A stretch of DNA of 42,343 nucleotides from assembly GCA_002492465.1 (NCBI GenBank), contig DKYT01000012.1:1-42343 (forward strand), read 5' to 3'. A program made the position numbers and the translations under genes. The DNA comes from Lachnospiraceae bacterium UBA7093. GTDB lineage: Bacteria > Bacillota > Clostridia > Lachnospirales > Lachnospiraceae. This document shows, one piece after another, positions 16,099 to 23,918 of this stretch (within the stretch, counting starts at the first letter, position 1; every line of letters starts with the position of its first letter). Under the pieces are notes generated by a model that saw nothing but the letters and a program-made list of their open reading frames with translations, did not search any database and was not told the DNA's origin.

Positions 16099-16284
16099 AT
16101 GGACGTTCAGGTGGGCGATCTTCTGACTTTGAAAAAAGCGCATCCCTGCGGTAGCTTCCAGTGGGAGGTTCTCAGGATCGGAGCCGACTTCAGGCTGAAA
16201 TGTGCAGGCTGCGGACACCAGATTATGATTCCCAGAAGTCAGGCGGAAAAGAAAATCCGGAAAATAAATGGGACAAACGCTTGA
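16099..16284 (+). CDS. DUF951 small protein
   Basis: 61 aa, soluble. It matches the DUF951 pattern: VGDLLTLKKAHPCGSFQWEV, LRIGADFRLKCAGCGHQIM and a basic tail. The CAGCGH segment plus His/Cys in KKAHPCG suggests one metal site, but the function is unknown. It sits 15 nt after the sirtuin gene. The rpsF promoter starts at its stop codon. In clostridia this gene often sits next to rpsF, as it does here. Confidence 0.85.
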   Translation: MDVQVGDLLTLKKAHPCGSFQWEVLRIGADFRLKCAGCGHQIMIPRSQAEKKIRKINGTNA

Positions 16285-16309
16285 AAAAGAAAGAGAAACG
16301 TGGTATTAT
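16281..16309 (+). promoter_or_regulatory. promoter of rpsF-ssb-rpsR
   Basis: TTGAAA (16281-16286) is 17 bp from TATTAT (16304-16309), with TG just before the -10. It overlaps the end of the DUF951 gene. The transcript would start near 16316, leaving about 90 nt of leader. Confidence 0.65.
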
Positions 16310-16357
16310 ATTACTCCGTGGTATGTTTTAGAAATTCGCAAAAGCGGAAACAACACA

Positions 16358-16390
16358 TTCCTTGCTCCCGTTTGGGGGCCAGAGACCAAA
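16358..16390 (+). promoter_or_regulatory. possible S6:S18 autoregulatory leader hairpin
   Basis: A GC-rich hairpin with GCTCCCG paired to the GGGGGC side sits just before the AGGAGGT of rpsF. In many bacteria the S6:S18 complex binds a hairpin with a CCG-containing bulge in this leader to repress the operon. Position and a CCCG segment fit. I cannot confirm the exact bulge geometry by eye. Confidence 0.3.
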
Positions 16391-16406
16391 AGGAGGTAAC
16401 TTAAGC

Positions 16407-16697
16407 ATGAACAAATATGAATTAGCCGTTGTTGTAAGTGCGAAAATCGAGGATGAGGAAAGAGCAGCTGTTATTGACAGATGTAAGACGCTCATTGAGA
16501 GATTCGGCGGTACGATTACAAACGTTGACGACTGGGGCAAGAAGAGACTTGCTTATGAAGTGCAGAAGATGAAAGAAGCTTACTACTACTTCATTCAGTT
16601 TGATGCCGAGAGCACAGCGCCGATCGAAATCGAAAATCGTGTTCGCATTATGGACAATGTTATCAGATTTTTATGCGTTAAACAGAACGAAGCATAA
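16407..16697 (+). CDS. rpsF: 30S ribosomal protein S6
   Basis: 96 aa, the normal S6 length, starting MNKYELAVVV and containing ERFGGTITNVDDWGKKRLAYEV, which is diagnostic. S6 pairs with S18 on the platform of the 30S subunit. The start at ATG 16407 has AGGAGGT 9 nt upstream; a longer frame to 16362 lacks a ribosome site and would cover the leader hairpin. First gene of the conserved rpsF-ssb-rpsR operon. Confidence 0.97.
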   Translation: MNKYELAVVVSAKIEDEERAAVIDRCKTLIERFGGTITNVDDWGKKRLAYEVQKMKEAYYYFIQFDAESTAPIEIENRVRIMDNVIRFLCVKQNEA

Positions 16698-16736
16698 AGC
16701 GTATACGAAAGAATATGCTGGAAAGTAGAGGCAGGT

Positions 16737-17186
16737 ATGAACAAAGCAATACTTATGGGGCGTTTGACAAGAGATCCTGAGGTGAGATATTCACAGGGGG
16801 ATAACGCGATGGCAATTGCCAGATATACACTGGCTGTGGATCGCAGATTTAATCGAAGCGAAGAAAGCAACGCCGATTTTATAAACTGTGTGGCATTTGG
16901 AAAAGCAGCGGAATTTGCTGAAAAGTATTTCAGAAAAGGAACCAAGCTGCTGGTTACCGGGCGGATTCAGACCGGAAGCTACACCAACAAGGACGGCGTC
17001 AAGGTGTATACCACAGAGGTTATCGTCGAAGATCAGGAGTTTGCCGAAAGCAAAAACAGCAGCAGCAATGCCGGTTCGGACGGGGGTTTTACCGGCGGCT
17101 CAAACAGGGCTCCCGAACCATCAGGAGCGGGCGACGGTTTCATGAATATTCCGGACGGAATAGACGAGGAATTGCCGTTTAACTAG
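16737..17186 (+). CDS. ssb: single-stranded DNA-binding protein
   Basis: 149 aa. An OB-fold domain (residues 1-~105) begins MNKAILMGRLTRDPEVRYS and includes FINCVAFGKAAEFAEKYF. A Gly/Ser-rich linker follows, with the acidic tip DEELPFN that recruits replication and repair proteins. It lies between rpsF and rpsR, the standard arrangement, and is essential for replication and recombination. Confidence 0.96.
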   Translation: MNKAILMGRLTRDPEVRYSQGDNAMAIARYTLAVDRRFNRSEESNADFINCVAFGKAAEFAEKYFRKGTKLLVTGRIQTGSYTNKDGVKVYTTEVIVEDQEFAESKNSSSNAGSDGGFTGGSNRAPEPSGAGDGFMNIPDGIDEELPFN

Positions 17187-17220
17187 AAGGAAATTGAAAT
17201 TAAGACAGGAGGCAATGATT

Positions 17221-17484
17221 ATGGCATATAATAAAGCAGAGAAGTCTGATTCTCCCATGAGAAAAAAAGGCGGAATGCGCAGAAGAAAAAAAGTTTGCGT
17301 GTTCTGTGGCAAAGACAATGTGATTGATTACAAAGACGTAAATAAATTAAAAAGATATGTGTCTGAGAGAGGAAAGATCCTCCCCAGAAGAATTACAGGA
17401 AACTGTGCAAAGCATCAGAGAGCGCTCACCGTTGCAATCAAGAGAGCGCGCCATGTTGCATTGATGCCTTATACTTGCGATTAA
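17221..17484 (+). CDS. rpsR: 30S ribosomal protein S18
   Basis: 87 aa. The S18 core is clear (DVNKLKRYVSERGKILPRR, then a basic tail). It keeps the zinc-ribbon cysteines: VCVFCGKD and GNCAKH (the C+ form). The start at ATG 17221 has AGGAGG 8 nt upstream; an in-frame ATG at 17215 is too close to that site. Last gene of the operon, followed by a strong terminator. Confidence 0.97.
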   Translation: MAYNKAEKSDSPMRKKGGMRRRKKVCVFCGKDNVIDYKDVNKLKRYVSERGKILPRRITGNCAKHQRALTVAIKRARHVALMPYTCD

Positions 17485-17524
17485 GGCAGCGGGGTGTAAT
17501 TAAATCATTTGTATCTGAGATGAG

Positions 17525-17552
17525 CGGCTGCCTGTAATCGGCAGCCGTTTTC
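17525..17552 (+). terminator. rho-independent terminator of the rpsF operon
   Basis: CGGCTGCC (17525-17532) pairs with GGCAGCCG (17540-17547), followed by TTTTCTT. Confidence 0.9.
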
Positions 17553-17668
17553 TTACGATAAGCTGGCTCGCGGAGCGTGGCAGCGTTCGTTTCAAACGCC
17601 GGCGCGCAAAGCGTGTCGGCGTTTGGTTTAATAAGCCGGTTTGGCAAGCGTGCCGGCGTTTGGTGCGT
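17553..17668. repeat. cluster of REP-like palindromes (family C)
   Basis: The first unit, TTACGATAAGC... to about 17592, is the reverse complement of the unit at 2239-2277. It is followed by AAACGCC...GGCGTTTGG hairpins at about 17594-17625 and 17648-17664, separated by TTTAATAAGCCGGT. All units share CGC-rich inverted arms and the half-motif AATAAGC or CGATAAGC. The cluster fills the space between the terminator and the gdpP promoter. Confidence 0.7.
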
Positions 17669-17737
17669 TATGGGCGGATTTTGCCGCTTTATGAGAAAAA
17701 AGCGCAAAAGAAGTCTAAAAGCTTCTGCATAATCATG

Positions 17738-17766
17738 TGGAAACTTTTTAAGAAAAATGTTATACT
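17738..17766 (+). promoter_or_regulatory. promoter of gdpP-rplI-dnaB
   Basis: TGGAAA (17738-17743), a 17-bp spacer, TATACT (17761-17766). Transcription would start near 17773. Confidence 0.6.
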
Positions 17767-17818
17767 AAATAAGTATATTTTAATGATCTTTATCAGGCGC
17801 AGAGGGGTATTTGCGATA

Positions 17819-19882
17819 ATGGCTCCATTAAAAAGCAAGATGAAACTAAAGGGAAGACTGAAAAGATACATGCAGACTTCTTTATATTTAGGATTTTTAC
17901 TGATACTGGTTAACCTTGCCGTGTATCTTTTTAGCGTACCGGCGGGACTGATCGTAACCTGCTTTAACCTTCTTTACTTTGCGGTAGTGATCTCCTTACA
18001 GCTTTATAATAAGCCGGTGATCTTGAATGAAATGGTGAGCTTCGCCACCCAGTATGGACAAGTCCAAAAGGTACTTCTCAGGGAGTTGGAGATTCCCTAC
18101 GCCATGTTGGACGATAGCGGGCATGTGATCTGGACCAACGAGGCGTTTGAAAGAGTGGTACATAAAGAGAAAGGGTACCGAAAATCCATTACTTCCCTGT
18201 TCCCTTCCATCACCAAGGAAAAACTTCCCGGGGAAACGGAATACACGGAAGTGGACCTGGTATTTGAAAACAGCAACTATGTTGCTAAAATGCGAAAGAT
18301 CTCCATGCATGCCATGTTTGAGAGCAGCGATATTGTTGAGGCGGAGGATTACAACGGCTTTTTGATTGCATTCTATCTCTTTGACGAGACGGCGCTTCAG
18401 ATCGCATTGAAAGAGGTAGATGACCAAAGCCTTGCGGTAGGTATGATCTACCTGGATAACTATGACGAGGCGCTTGAGAGTGTGGAGGAGGTAAGGCGCT
18501 CCCTGTTGATCGCATTGATAGACCGGAAGGTCAATAAATATATTGCGGCGCTTGACGGCATTTGTAAGAAGCTGGAGAAGGACAAGTATATGATTATTCT
18601 CCGCAAAAAGGCGATTGCGCTGCTTCGGGAGAATAAATTCGACTTGCTGGAGGATGTTAAGACGGTTAACATCGGCAATGATATGGCGGTGACCATCAGC
18701 ATCGGCATGGGATTGGACGGGCTTACCTACGCCCAGAATTATGAATTTGCCCGCAACGCCATCGACCTTGCCCTTGGACGGGGCGGCGATCAGGCAGTTG
18801 TGAAAACGCCGGAAAATGTCACTTACTATGGAGGTAAGAGCCAGCAGGTGGAGAAAAACACCCGTGTAAAGGCACGTGTGAAAGCGCAGGCACTCCGGGA
18901 GATTATTTCCATTAAGGAAAGAGTGCTGATTATGGGGCACAGGCTTGCGGATGTGGATAGTTTTGGGGCGGCAGTGGGAATTTACCGGATCGCCACGACC
19001 CTGGACAGGAAGGCGAATATTGTGCTGAACGATGTGAGCACTTCCTTAAAACCTATGGTAGATCTGATCAAAAGCCATGAGGAGTATGGCGGGGATATTA
19101 TTATTAACAGCCAGCAGGCATTGGAGCTTGCGGGAAGCAATACGGTGCTGGTGGTAGTGGATGTGAACAAACCAAGCATTACGGAATGTCCGGAGCTGCT
19201 TAAGATCTGTAAATCCATTGTGGTCTTGGATCATCACAGGCAGGGGACGGAGGTCATTGAAAATGCTACCCTTTCCTACGTGGAGGCATATGCTTCCTCG
19301 ACCTGCGAGATGGTTTCGGAAATTCTGCAATATATTGGAGAAAATATTCGGATTACGCCGGAAGAGGCGGACTGTATGTATTCGGGTATTATTATTGATA
19401 CCAATAACTTTATGACAAAGACCGGAGTCAGAACCTTCGAGGCGGCGGCTTTCTTAAGGAGAAACGGTGCGGATGTGACCAGAGTGCGCAAACTCTCCAG
19501 GGAGGATGCGGCTGAATATAAGGCGAAGGCGGACGCGGTAAGCCAGGCGGAGATTTACCGGAATGCGTTTGCCATCTCCACCTGTACCAGCGAGGACATT
19601 CAAAGCCCCACTATAGTGGGCGCCCAGGCGGCAAACGAACTGCTGAATATCAAAGGAGTCCGGGCAAGCTTTGTGCTGACAGAATACCAGAATCAGATCT
19701 TTGTCAGCGCCCGCTCGATTGACGAAGTGAATGTGCAGATTATTATGGAAAGAATGGGCGGCGGCGGTCATTTAGGCATGGCGGGTTGCCAGCTGGATGG
19801 GGTTTCCATTCCCGAAGGTATCGGTATTCTGAAAAGCAATTTGGATAAGATGATTGCCGACGGAGATTTGGAAGTGGACTGA
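17819..19882 (+). CDS. gdpP: cyclic-di-AMP phosphodiesterase GdpP
   Basis: 687 aa. Two N-terminal membrane helices (about 19-60) are followed by a PAS-like segment (LDDSGHVIWTNEAFE), a degenerate GGDEF domain (ALEVDDQSLAVGMIYLDNYD onward), and a DHH/DHHA1 phosphodiesterase. Catalytic motifs: MGHRLADVDSFGAA, VVVDVNKP, LDHHRQG, IIIDTNNF, and the DHHA1 loop GGGGHLGMAG. It hydrolyses c-di-AMP to pApA, so it affects osmolyte balance and wall stress. The start at ATG 17819 has AGAGGGG 11 nt upstream; longer frames extend before the promoter and are excluded. rplI and dnaB follow closely, the usual firmicute order. Confidence 0.95.
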   Translation: MAPLKSKMKLKGRLKRYMQTSLYLGFLLILVNLAVYLFSVPAGLIVTCFNLLYFAVVISLQLYNKPVILNEMVSFATQYGQVQKVLLRELEIPYAMLDDSGHVIWTNEAFERVVHKEKGYRKSITSLFPSITKEKLPGETEYTEVDLVFENSNYVAKMRKISMHAMFESSDIVEAEDYNGFLIAFYLFDETALQIALKEVDDQSLAVGMIYLDNYDEALESVEEVRRSLLIALIDRKVNKYIAALDGICKKLEKDKYMIILRKKAIALLRENKFDLLEDVKTVNIGNDMAVTISIGMGLDGLTYAQNYEFARNAIDLALGRGGDQAVVKTPENVTYYGGKSQQVEKNTRVKARVKAQALREIISIKERVLIMGHRLADVDSFGAAVGIYRIATTLDRKANIVLNDVSTSLKPMVDLIKSHEEYGGDIIINSQQALELAGSNTVLVVVDVNKPSITECPELLKICKSIVVLDHHRQGTEVIENATLSYVEAYASSTCEMVSEILQYIGENIRITPEEADCMYSGIIIDTNNFMTKTGVRTFEAAAFLRRNGADVTRVRKLSREDAAEYKAKADAVSQAEIYRNAFAISTCTSEDIQSPTIVGAQAANELLNIKGVRASFVLTEYQNQIFVSARSIDEVNVQIIMERMGGGGHLGMAGCQLDGVSIPEGIGILKSNLDKMIADGDLEVD

Positions 19883-19904
19883 AGAATAAAGGGAGGATAA
19901 ACCT

Positions 19905-20357
19905 ATGAAAGTAATATTATTAGAAGATGTAAAGAGCCTTGGGAAGAAAGGCGATGTGGTAGATATCAACGACGGATATGCAAGAAATTTTGTCTTACCA
20001 AAAAAACTGGGAATTGAGGCAAACAATAAAAATATGAACGATCTGAAGCTGAAAAGGGCAAACGATGAAAAGATTGCCAAGGAACAGCTTGAGGCGGCGC
20101 AGGACTTTGCAAAAGAAATGGAGCAGGAGGAAGTGGTTCTTTCCATTAAGGCAGGCGAAGGAGGAAAAACCTTCGGATCCATTTCCACTAAGGAAATTGC
20201 CCAGGGATACAAGCAACAGCAGGGTAAGGAAATCGATAAGAAAAAGATCATCCTTCCCGAGCCGATTAAAAGCTTTGGCGTGTTTGAGGTAGGGGTGAAG
20301 CTGCATCCCAATGTGACAGGTAAGCTGAAGGTGAAAGTAACGGAGATGAAAGGTTAG
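19905..20357 (+). CDS. rplI: 50S ribosomal protein L9
   Basis: 150 aa with the L9 N-terminal domain MKVILLEDVKSLGKKGDVV...GYARNFVLPK, a long connecting helix and the C-terminal domain (TFGSISTKEIA...GVFEVGVKLHPNV). GGGAGG lies ahead of the start. Sits between gdpP and dnaB. Confidence 0.97.
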   Translation: MKVILLEDVKSLGKKGDVVDINDGYARNFVLPKKLGIEANNKNMNDLKLKRANDEKIAKEQLEAAQDFAKEMEQEEVVLSIKAGEGGKTFGSISTKEIAQGYKQQQGKEIDKKKIILPEPIKSFGVFEVGVKLHPNVTGKLKVKVTEMKG

Positions 20358-20364
20358 ATCGTAA

Positions 20365-21705
20365 ATGGCAGCAGCGGAGGAAACGCTTTTAAAGCGGGTA
20401 TTACCACACAGTATAGAGGCGGAGCAGTCGGTGATCGGCTCCATGATCATGGACAGGGAAGCAATTACGGTGGCGTCGGAAATCATATGCGGCGACGACT
20501 TCTATAACAGGCAGTTTGGGGTGGTGTTCGACACCATGGTGGAACTGAATGACGAGGGAAAACCGGTGGATCTGGTAACTCTGCAGGACCGCCTGAAGGA
20601 AAAGGATGTGCCCCCTGAGGTGAGCAGCCTGGAATTTATAAGGGATTTGATCACTGCGGTTCCCACTTCCGCCAACATTAAATACTATGCCAATATTGTG
20701 GCTGAAAAGTCTACCCTTCGGAAGCTGATTCGGTTGAATGAGGAAATTGCCAATACCTGTTACACCGGAAAGGAAAGCCTGGAGGTAATTCTGGAGGACA
20801 CAGAAAAAAGAGTTTTTGAGCTGGTTCAAAAGAGAAATACCGGAGAATTCGTTCCTATCAGGCAGGTGGTTATGAATGCCATGGATAAGATCGAAAAGGC
20901 GTCCAAAAACAAGGGAAATGTAACCGGTATAGCCACAGGTTTTATAGATTTAGACTACAGAACGGCTGGTATGCAGCCTTCCGATTTGATTTTGATTGCG
21001 GCGAGACCTTCCATGGGCAAGACGGCATTTGTCCTGAATATTGCTCAGTATGTGGCGTTTAAATCCGGCGAAACGGTGGCGATCTTCAGTCTGGAAATGA
21101 GTAAGGAACAACTGGTGAACCGTCTGTTTTCTCTGGAGTCCAGAGTAGATTCCCAGCATCTTAGGACAGGCAATCTCTCCGATGCGGAATGGGAAAAGCT
21201 GATTGAAAGCGCAGGAGTGATCGGTCAATCGAATCTGATCATAGACGACACGCCGGGCATCAGTATTTCGGAGCTCCGTTCAAAGTGTAGAAAGTACAAA
21301 CTGGAGCATGATCTTAAAATGATCATTATCGATTACCTGCAGCTGATGTCGGGAAGCGGACGGGGATCCGATTCCCGTCAGCAGGAAATATCCGATATTT
21401 CCCGCTCCCTTAAAGCGCTGGCAAGGGAGCTGAATGTACCTGTAGTGGCGCTTTCCCAGCTCAGCCGTGCAGTGGAACAGAGACCGGATCACAGACCGAT
21501 GCTTTCGGATCTGCGGGAGTCCGGCGCCATCGAGCAGGACGCGGATGTGGTGATGTTCATATACAGGGACGATTATTATAACAAAGATACGGAAAAGAAA
21601 GGGATTGCAGAGATTATCATTGCCAAGCAGAGAAACGGTCCGATCGGTACCGTGGAGCTGGTTTGGCTGCCGGATTATACCAAGTTTGCCAATCTGCAAA
21701 AATAA
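20365..21705 (+). CDS. dnaB: replicative DNA helicase DnaB
   Basis: 446 aa. The N-terminal DnaB domain begins LPHSIEAEQSVIGSMI. The RecA-like ATPase has Walker A ARPSMGKTAF, the B region MIIIDYLQLM, and LSQLSRAVEQRPDHRPMLSD. Normal length with no intein. It starts 7 nt after rplI. The hexamer unwinds DNA at the replication fork with primase. A terminator follows. Confidence 0.97.
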   Translation: MAAAEETLLKRVLPHSIEAEQSVIGSMIMDREAITVASEIICGDDFYNRQFGVVFDTMVELNDEGKPVDLVTLQDRLKEKDVPPEVSSLEFIRDLITAVPTSANIKYYANIVAEKSTLRKLIRLNEEIANTCYTGKESLEVILEDTEKRVFELVQKRNTGEFVPIRQVVMNAMDKIEKASKNKGNVTGIATGFIDLDYRTAGMQPSDLILIAARPSMGKTAFVLNIAQYVAFKSGETVAIFSLEMSKEQLVNRLFSLESRVDSQHLRTGNLSDAEWEKLIESAGVIGQSNLIIDDTPGISISELRSKCRKYKLEHDLKMIIIDYLQLMSGSGRGSDSRQQEISDISRSLKALARELNVPVVALSQLSRAVEQRPDHRPMLSDLRESGAIEQDADVVMFIYRDDYYNKDTEKKGIAEIIIAKQRNGPIGTVELVWLPDYTKFANLQK

Positions 21706-21728
21706 ATTACATAGCAATTACACGATAC

Positions 21729-21763
21729 AAAAGAGGACAAGCCGGATAGGGGTGTCCTCTTTT
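21729..21763 (+). terminator. terminator after dnaB
   Basis: AAAAGAGGACA (21729-21739) pairs with TGTCCTCTTTT (21753-21763). Perfect 11-bp stem with built-in T run. Confidence 0.85.
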
Positions 21764-21819
21764 ATAATGCGCAGAGCGCAGTGGATAAAAAATATATTTC
21801 ATTGAGAAAGGGGAAAAAT

Positions 21820-22605
21820 ATGAAACAGGCAGAGAAGATCTATATGATTTCAGACGCGGCAAAGCAGGTACAGGTGGAGGCGCATGTACTCAGGTATTGG
21901 GAGGAGGAGCTGGAGATACCGGCAAAAAGAAATGAAATGGGGCACCGCTATTATACGGAGGAGGATATCAATCAGTTCCGTCGGGTAAAGGAGCTGAAGG
22001 AACAGGGGCTTCAGCTGAAAGCGATCCGTCACATACTGAAAAGCGGAAGGCTTCAGACACCGGTAATGCTTTTTGAGAAAGCGGAACATACGAAAGAGAC
22101 GCAGCCGGAGCAGGGAGCGTCAGAAATTCAGCCTTCACCCATGCAAGGAGACGTGGATCTGGAAAAGAGACATGTCATTATGGTGAAAAAAGGAGAGTTT
22201 GTGCCGATTCAGGAGGAGAGCAGAGAGCAAAAAAGCCTGCGTCTCCAGCAGCTGCTTAAGGAAATGATTGTGGAAGCAGTACAGAGCAACAACCAGGAGA
22301 TCTGCAGGGAGATCAAGGAAACGCTCCTAAAGGAGCTGGATTATCAATTCCGGCTGCAAGAGGAAAAGGAGGACAGCAGGGAGGAAGAACGCCTGGCAAA
22401 GCAGGAAGAGCACTACCACCAGATCGACGAGCTGTTGCGCTCCTACAATCAGAGGGGCAGAAAGACCAGGAAAATGCGCAGAGAAAACGCCGGAATCAAG
22501 CTTAAAAATGAAAAAGAGGATTCGGAAAAGGAAACCGAGGAAGAAACCCCAAATACAGAGGGCAAGAAAGGTTTATTCTTAAGAAAAAAGCGTTCAATCC
22601 TATGA
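21820..22605 (+). CDS. MerR-like DNA-binding regulator with coiled-coil tail
   Basis: 261 aa. The N-terminal MerR-type winged helix has MISDAAKQVQVEAHVLRYWE, the hallmark RYWEEEL, GHRYYTEEDI and LKEQGLQLKAIRHIL. The remaining ~180 residues are charged and probably coiled coil (EE-, KE- and R-rich), ending in a basic tail. Unlike metal- or drug-sensing MerR proteins, no ligand pocket or cysteine set is visible. Similar clostridial proteins are annotated only generally. The start at ATG 21820 has AAAGGGG 6 nt upstream. Its stop codon sits within a terminator hairpin. Confidence 0.8.
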   Translation: MKQAEKIYMISDAAKQVQVEAHVLRYWEEELEIPAKRNEMGHRYYTEEDINQFRRVKELKEQGLQLKAIRHILKSGRLQTPVMLFEKAEHTKETQPEQGASEIQPSPMQGDVDLEKRHVIMVKKGEFVPIQEESREQKSLRLQQLLKEMIVEAVQSNNQEICREIKETLLKELDYQFRLQEEKEDSREEERLAKQEEHYHQIDELLRSYNQRGRKTRKMRRENAGIKLKNEKEDSEKETEEETPNTEGKKGLFLRKKRSIL

Positions 22606-22625
22606 TTGAACGCTTTTCTTTTTAT
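22585..22625. terminator. bidirectional terminator between the merR-like and ferredoxin genes
   Basis: AAAAGCGTTCAATC pairs with GATTGAACGCTTTT around the loop CTAT at 22601; the right side continues CTTTTT. The merR-like stop codon is at the loop, and the ferredoxin stop (22622-22624) is at the edge on the other strand. Confidence 0.85.
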
Positions 22626-22792
22626 TCCTCAGAGATGGCGCCTACAGGGCATCCACCGGCGCAGGAACCGCAGCTGATGCAGGTGTTAGGATCGATTTCG
22701 AACTTTCCATCGCCTTCGCTGATTGCGCCTACAGGACATTGTCCAGCACAAGCGCCACAAGAGATACAAGCGTCACTAATTACGTATGCCAT
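22622..22792 (-). CDS. 2[4Fe-4S] ferredoxin
   Basis: 56 aa, the classical clostridial ferredoxin size. It starts MAYVISDACISCGACAGQCP and has two CxxCxxCxxxCP motifs (C9, C12, C15, C19; and C38, C41, C44, C48), each binding one [4Fe-4S] cluster. The internal symmetry (PVGAISE in both halves) reflects the old gene duplication. AAGGAGG is 8 nt ahead of the ATG at 22792. It is a cytoplasmic low-potential electron carrier. It lies next to pflA, whose radical-SAM cluster needs a one-electron donor, but ferredoxins serve many partners. Confidence 0.95.
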   Translation of the reverse strand: MAYVISDACISCGACAGQCPVGAISEGDGKFEIDPNTCISCGSCAGGCPVGAISEE

Positions 22793-22894
22793 GATCAAAT
22801 CCTCCTTAAATATGTCCGTATTAAATAATACGATTTTTATTGATATTTTATTATCAAACTCTTATTACATTTTAATATAAAATCATAGGGAATA

Positions 22895-22942
22895 CAAGCA
22901 TAAAATGCTTGACTGCATAAATTGCTTGATGGCAAAATATGC
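22895..22942 (-). terminator. tandem hairpins at the 3' end of pflA
   Basis: CAAGCAT-AAA-ATGCTTG (22895-22911), and GCATAAATTGC (22915-22925) with GCAAAATATGC (22932-22942) around loop TTGATG. The second abuts the pflA stop. Neither has a strong T run, so this may be a weak terminator or an RNA-stabilising end. The GC-TTGATR-GC tip resembles hairpin A of family A. Confidence 0.45.
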
Positions 22943-23701
22943 TTAAGCTTCCGCATTTTCTTCCCGGCGTTTGCGAACACCGTTTAGGATGACCTCTTTC
23001 TTTTCGATCACCTTATTTTTATCCATTGCGGGTACGCCGGCAAGCTTGTAAGGAATGCCCAGCTTTTCATATTTGGATTCGCCCATGGTGTGGTAAGGCA
23101 GTACGTCCAAAGCTTTCAAATTGCTGAATTGCCCGATAAAGTAGCCAAGCTTAAATAAATAGGTATCATCGTCTGTAATGCCCGGGACTACCACATGGCG
23201 GATCCACATGTCCACATGCTTTCGGTCGAGATATTCTGCAAAGGCAAGAATGCCATCGTTGGGCTGCGACGTAAGCTCCTTATGCTTAACAGGATCAATA
23301 TGCTTGATATCCAGCATAACCAGGTCGGTCAGTTCCATAAGCCGATCCAGTTTTTTAATAAATTCGGTATTGTCGGGTTTAAAAGCAATACCTGAGGAAT
23401 CGATGCATGTATGCACATGGTTTGCCTTTGCAATGGTAAAGAGGTCGATCAGGAAATCCACCTGCATCAAAGGCTCGCCGCCGGTTACGGTTATGCCGCC
23501 TTTTTTATAAAAATCTTCGTTTCTTTTAAACTGTTCAAAAATTTCTTCCGGTTCCATCATCGTGCCGCCAGTCATTGCCCAAGTATCGGGGTTATGGCAG
23601 TATGCGCAGCGCATGGGGCATCCCTGGACAAACACTACAAAGCGCGTGCCGGGACCGTCTACGGTGCCAAAGCTTTCTAATGAGTGAATTCTTCCTTTCA
23701 T
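22943..23701 (-). CDS. pflA: pyruvate formate-lyase activating enzyme (radical SAM)
   Basis: 252 aa. The radical-SAM cluster motif CPMRCAYC follows SFGTVDGPGTRFVVFVQG, and GGITVTGGEPLMQ is the SAM-binding GGE motif; both are characteristic of PFL activases. The enzyme uses SAM and an electron to make the glycyl radical on pyruvate formate-lyase. Here its target would be the separate 80-aa radical protein at 24817. It has its own promoter and is separated from the pfl genes by a divergent DUF2975/HTH pair. Confidence 0.95.
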   Translation of the reverse strand: MKGRIHSLESFGTVDGPGTRFVVFVQGCPMRCAYCHNPDTWAMTGGTMMEPEEIFEQFKRNEDFYKKGGITVTGGEPLMQVDFLIDLFTIAKANHVHTCIDSSGIAFKPDNTEFIKKLDRLMELTDLVMLDIKHIDPVKHKELTSQPNDGILAFAEYLDRKHVDMWIRHVVVPGITDDDTYLFKLGYFIGQFSNLKALDVLPYHTMGESKYEKLGIPYKLAGVPAMDKNKVIEKKEVILNGVRKRREENAEA

Positions 23702-23731
23702 AACAATGTCTCCCTTCTTTTTTCCTTCTAT

Positions 23732-23760
23732 AGTATACCAGATTACGGTGAAAAATCCAA
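23732..23760 (-). promoter_or_regulatory. promoter of pflA
   Basis: Minus-strand TTGGAT (23755-23760), a 17-bp spacer, TATACT (23732-23737) with TGG before the -10. Confidence 0.65.
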
Positions 23761-23818
23761 TTGTCCAATTGATTTTATAATTAGAATAAAATATTTAATG
23801 ATAAACGTTAAAAATATG

Positions 23819-23847
23819 TTGACAAACATAAAAAACGGTATTACAAT
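23819..23847 (+). promoter_or_regulatory. promoter of the DUF2975/HTH pair
   Basis: Perfect TTGACA (23819-23824), a 17-bp spacer, TACAAT (23842-23847). One of the best sigma-A promoters in the window. Confidence 0.75.
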
Positions 23848-23918
23848 GATTGCATAAAAGGGAATAAGTGCATGCAAACCTTTCAATAATTTCATTTATG
23901 AGAGTGAGGGAAAGAAAA

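Noticed and set aside
17996..18940. 314-aa open frame opposite gdpP
   Set aside because: Antisense shadow of a gene with complete DHH motifs; no start signals.
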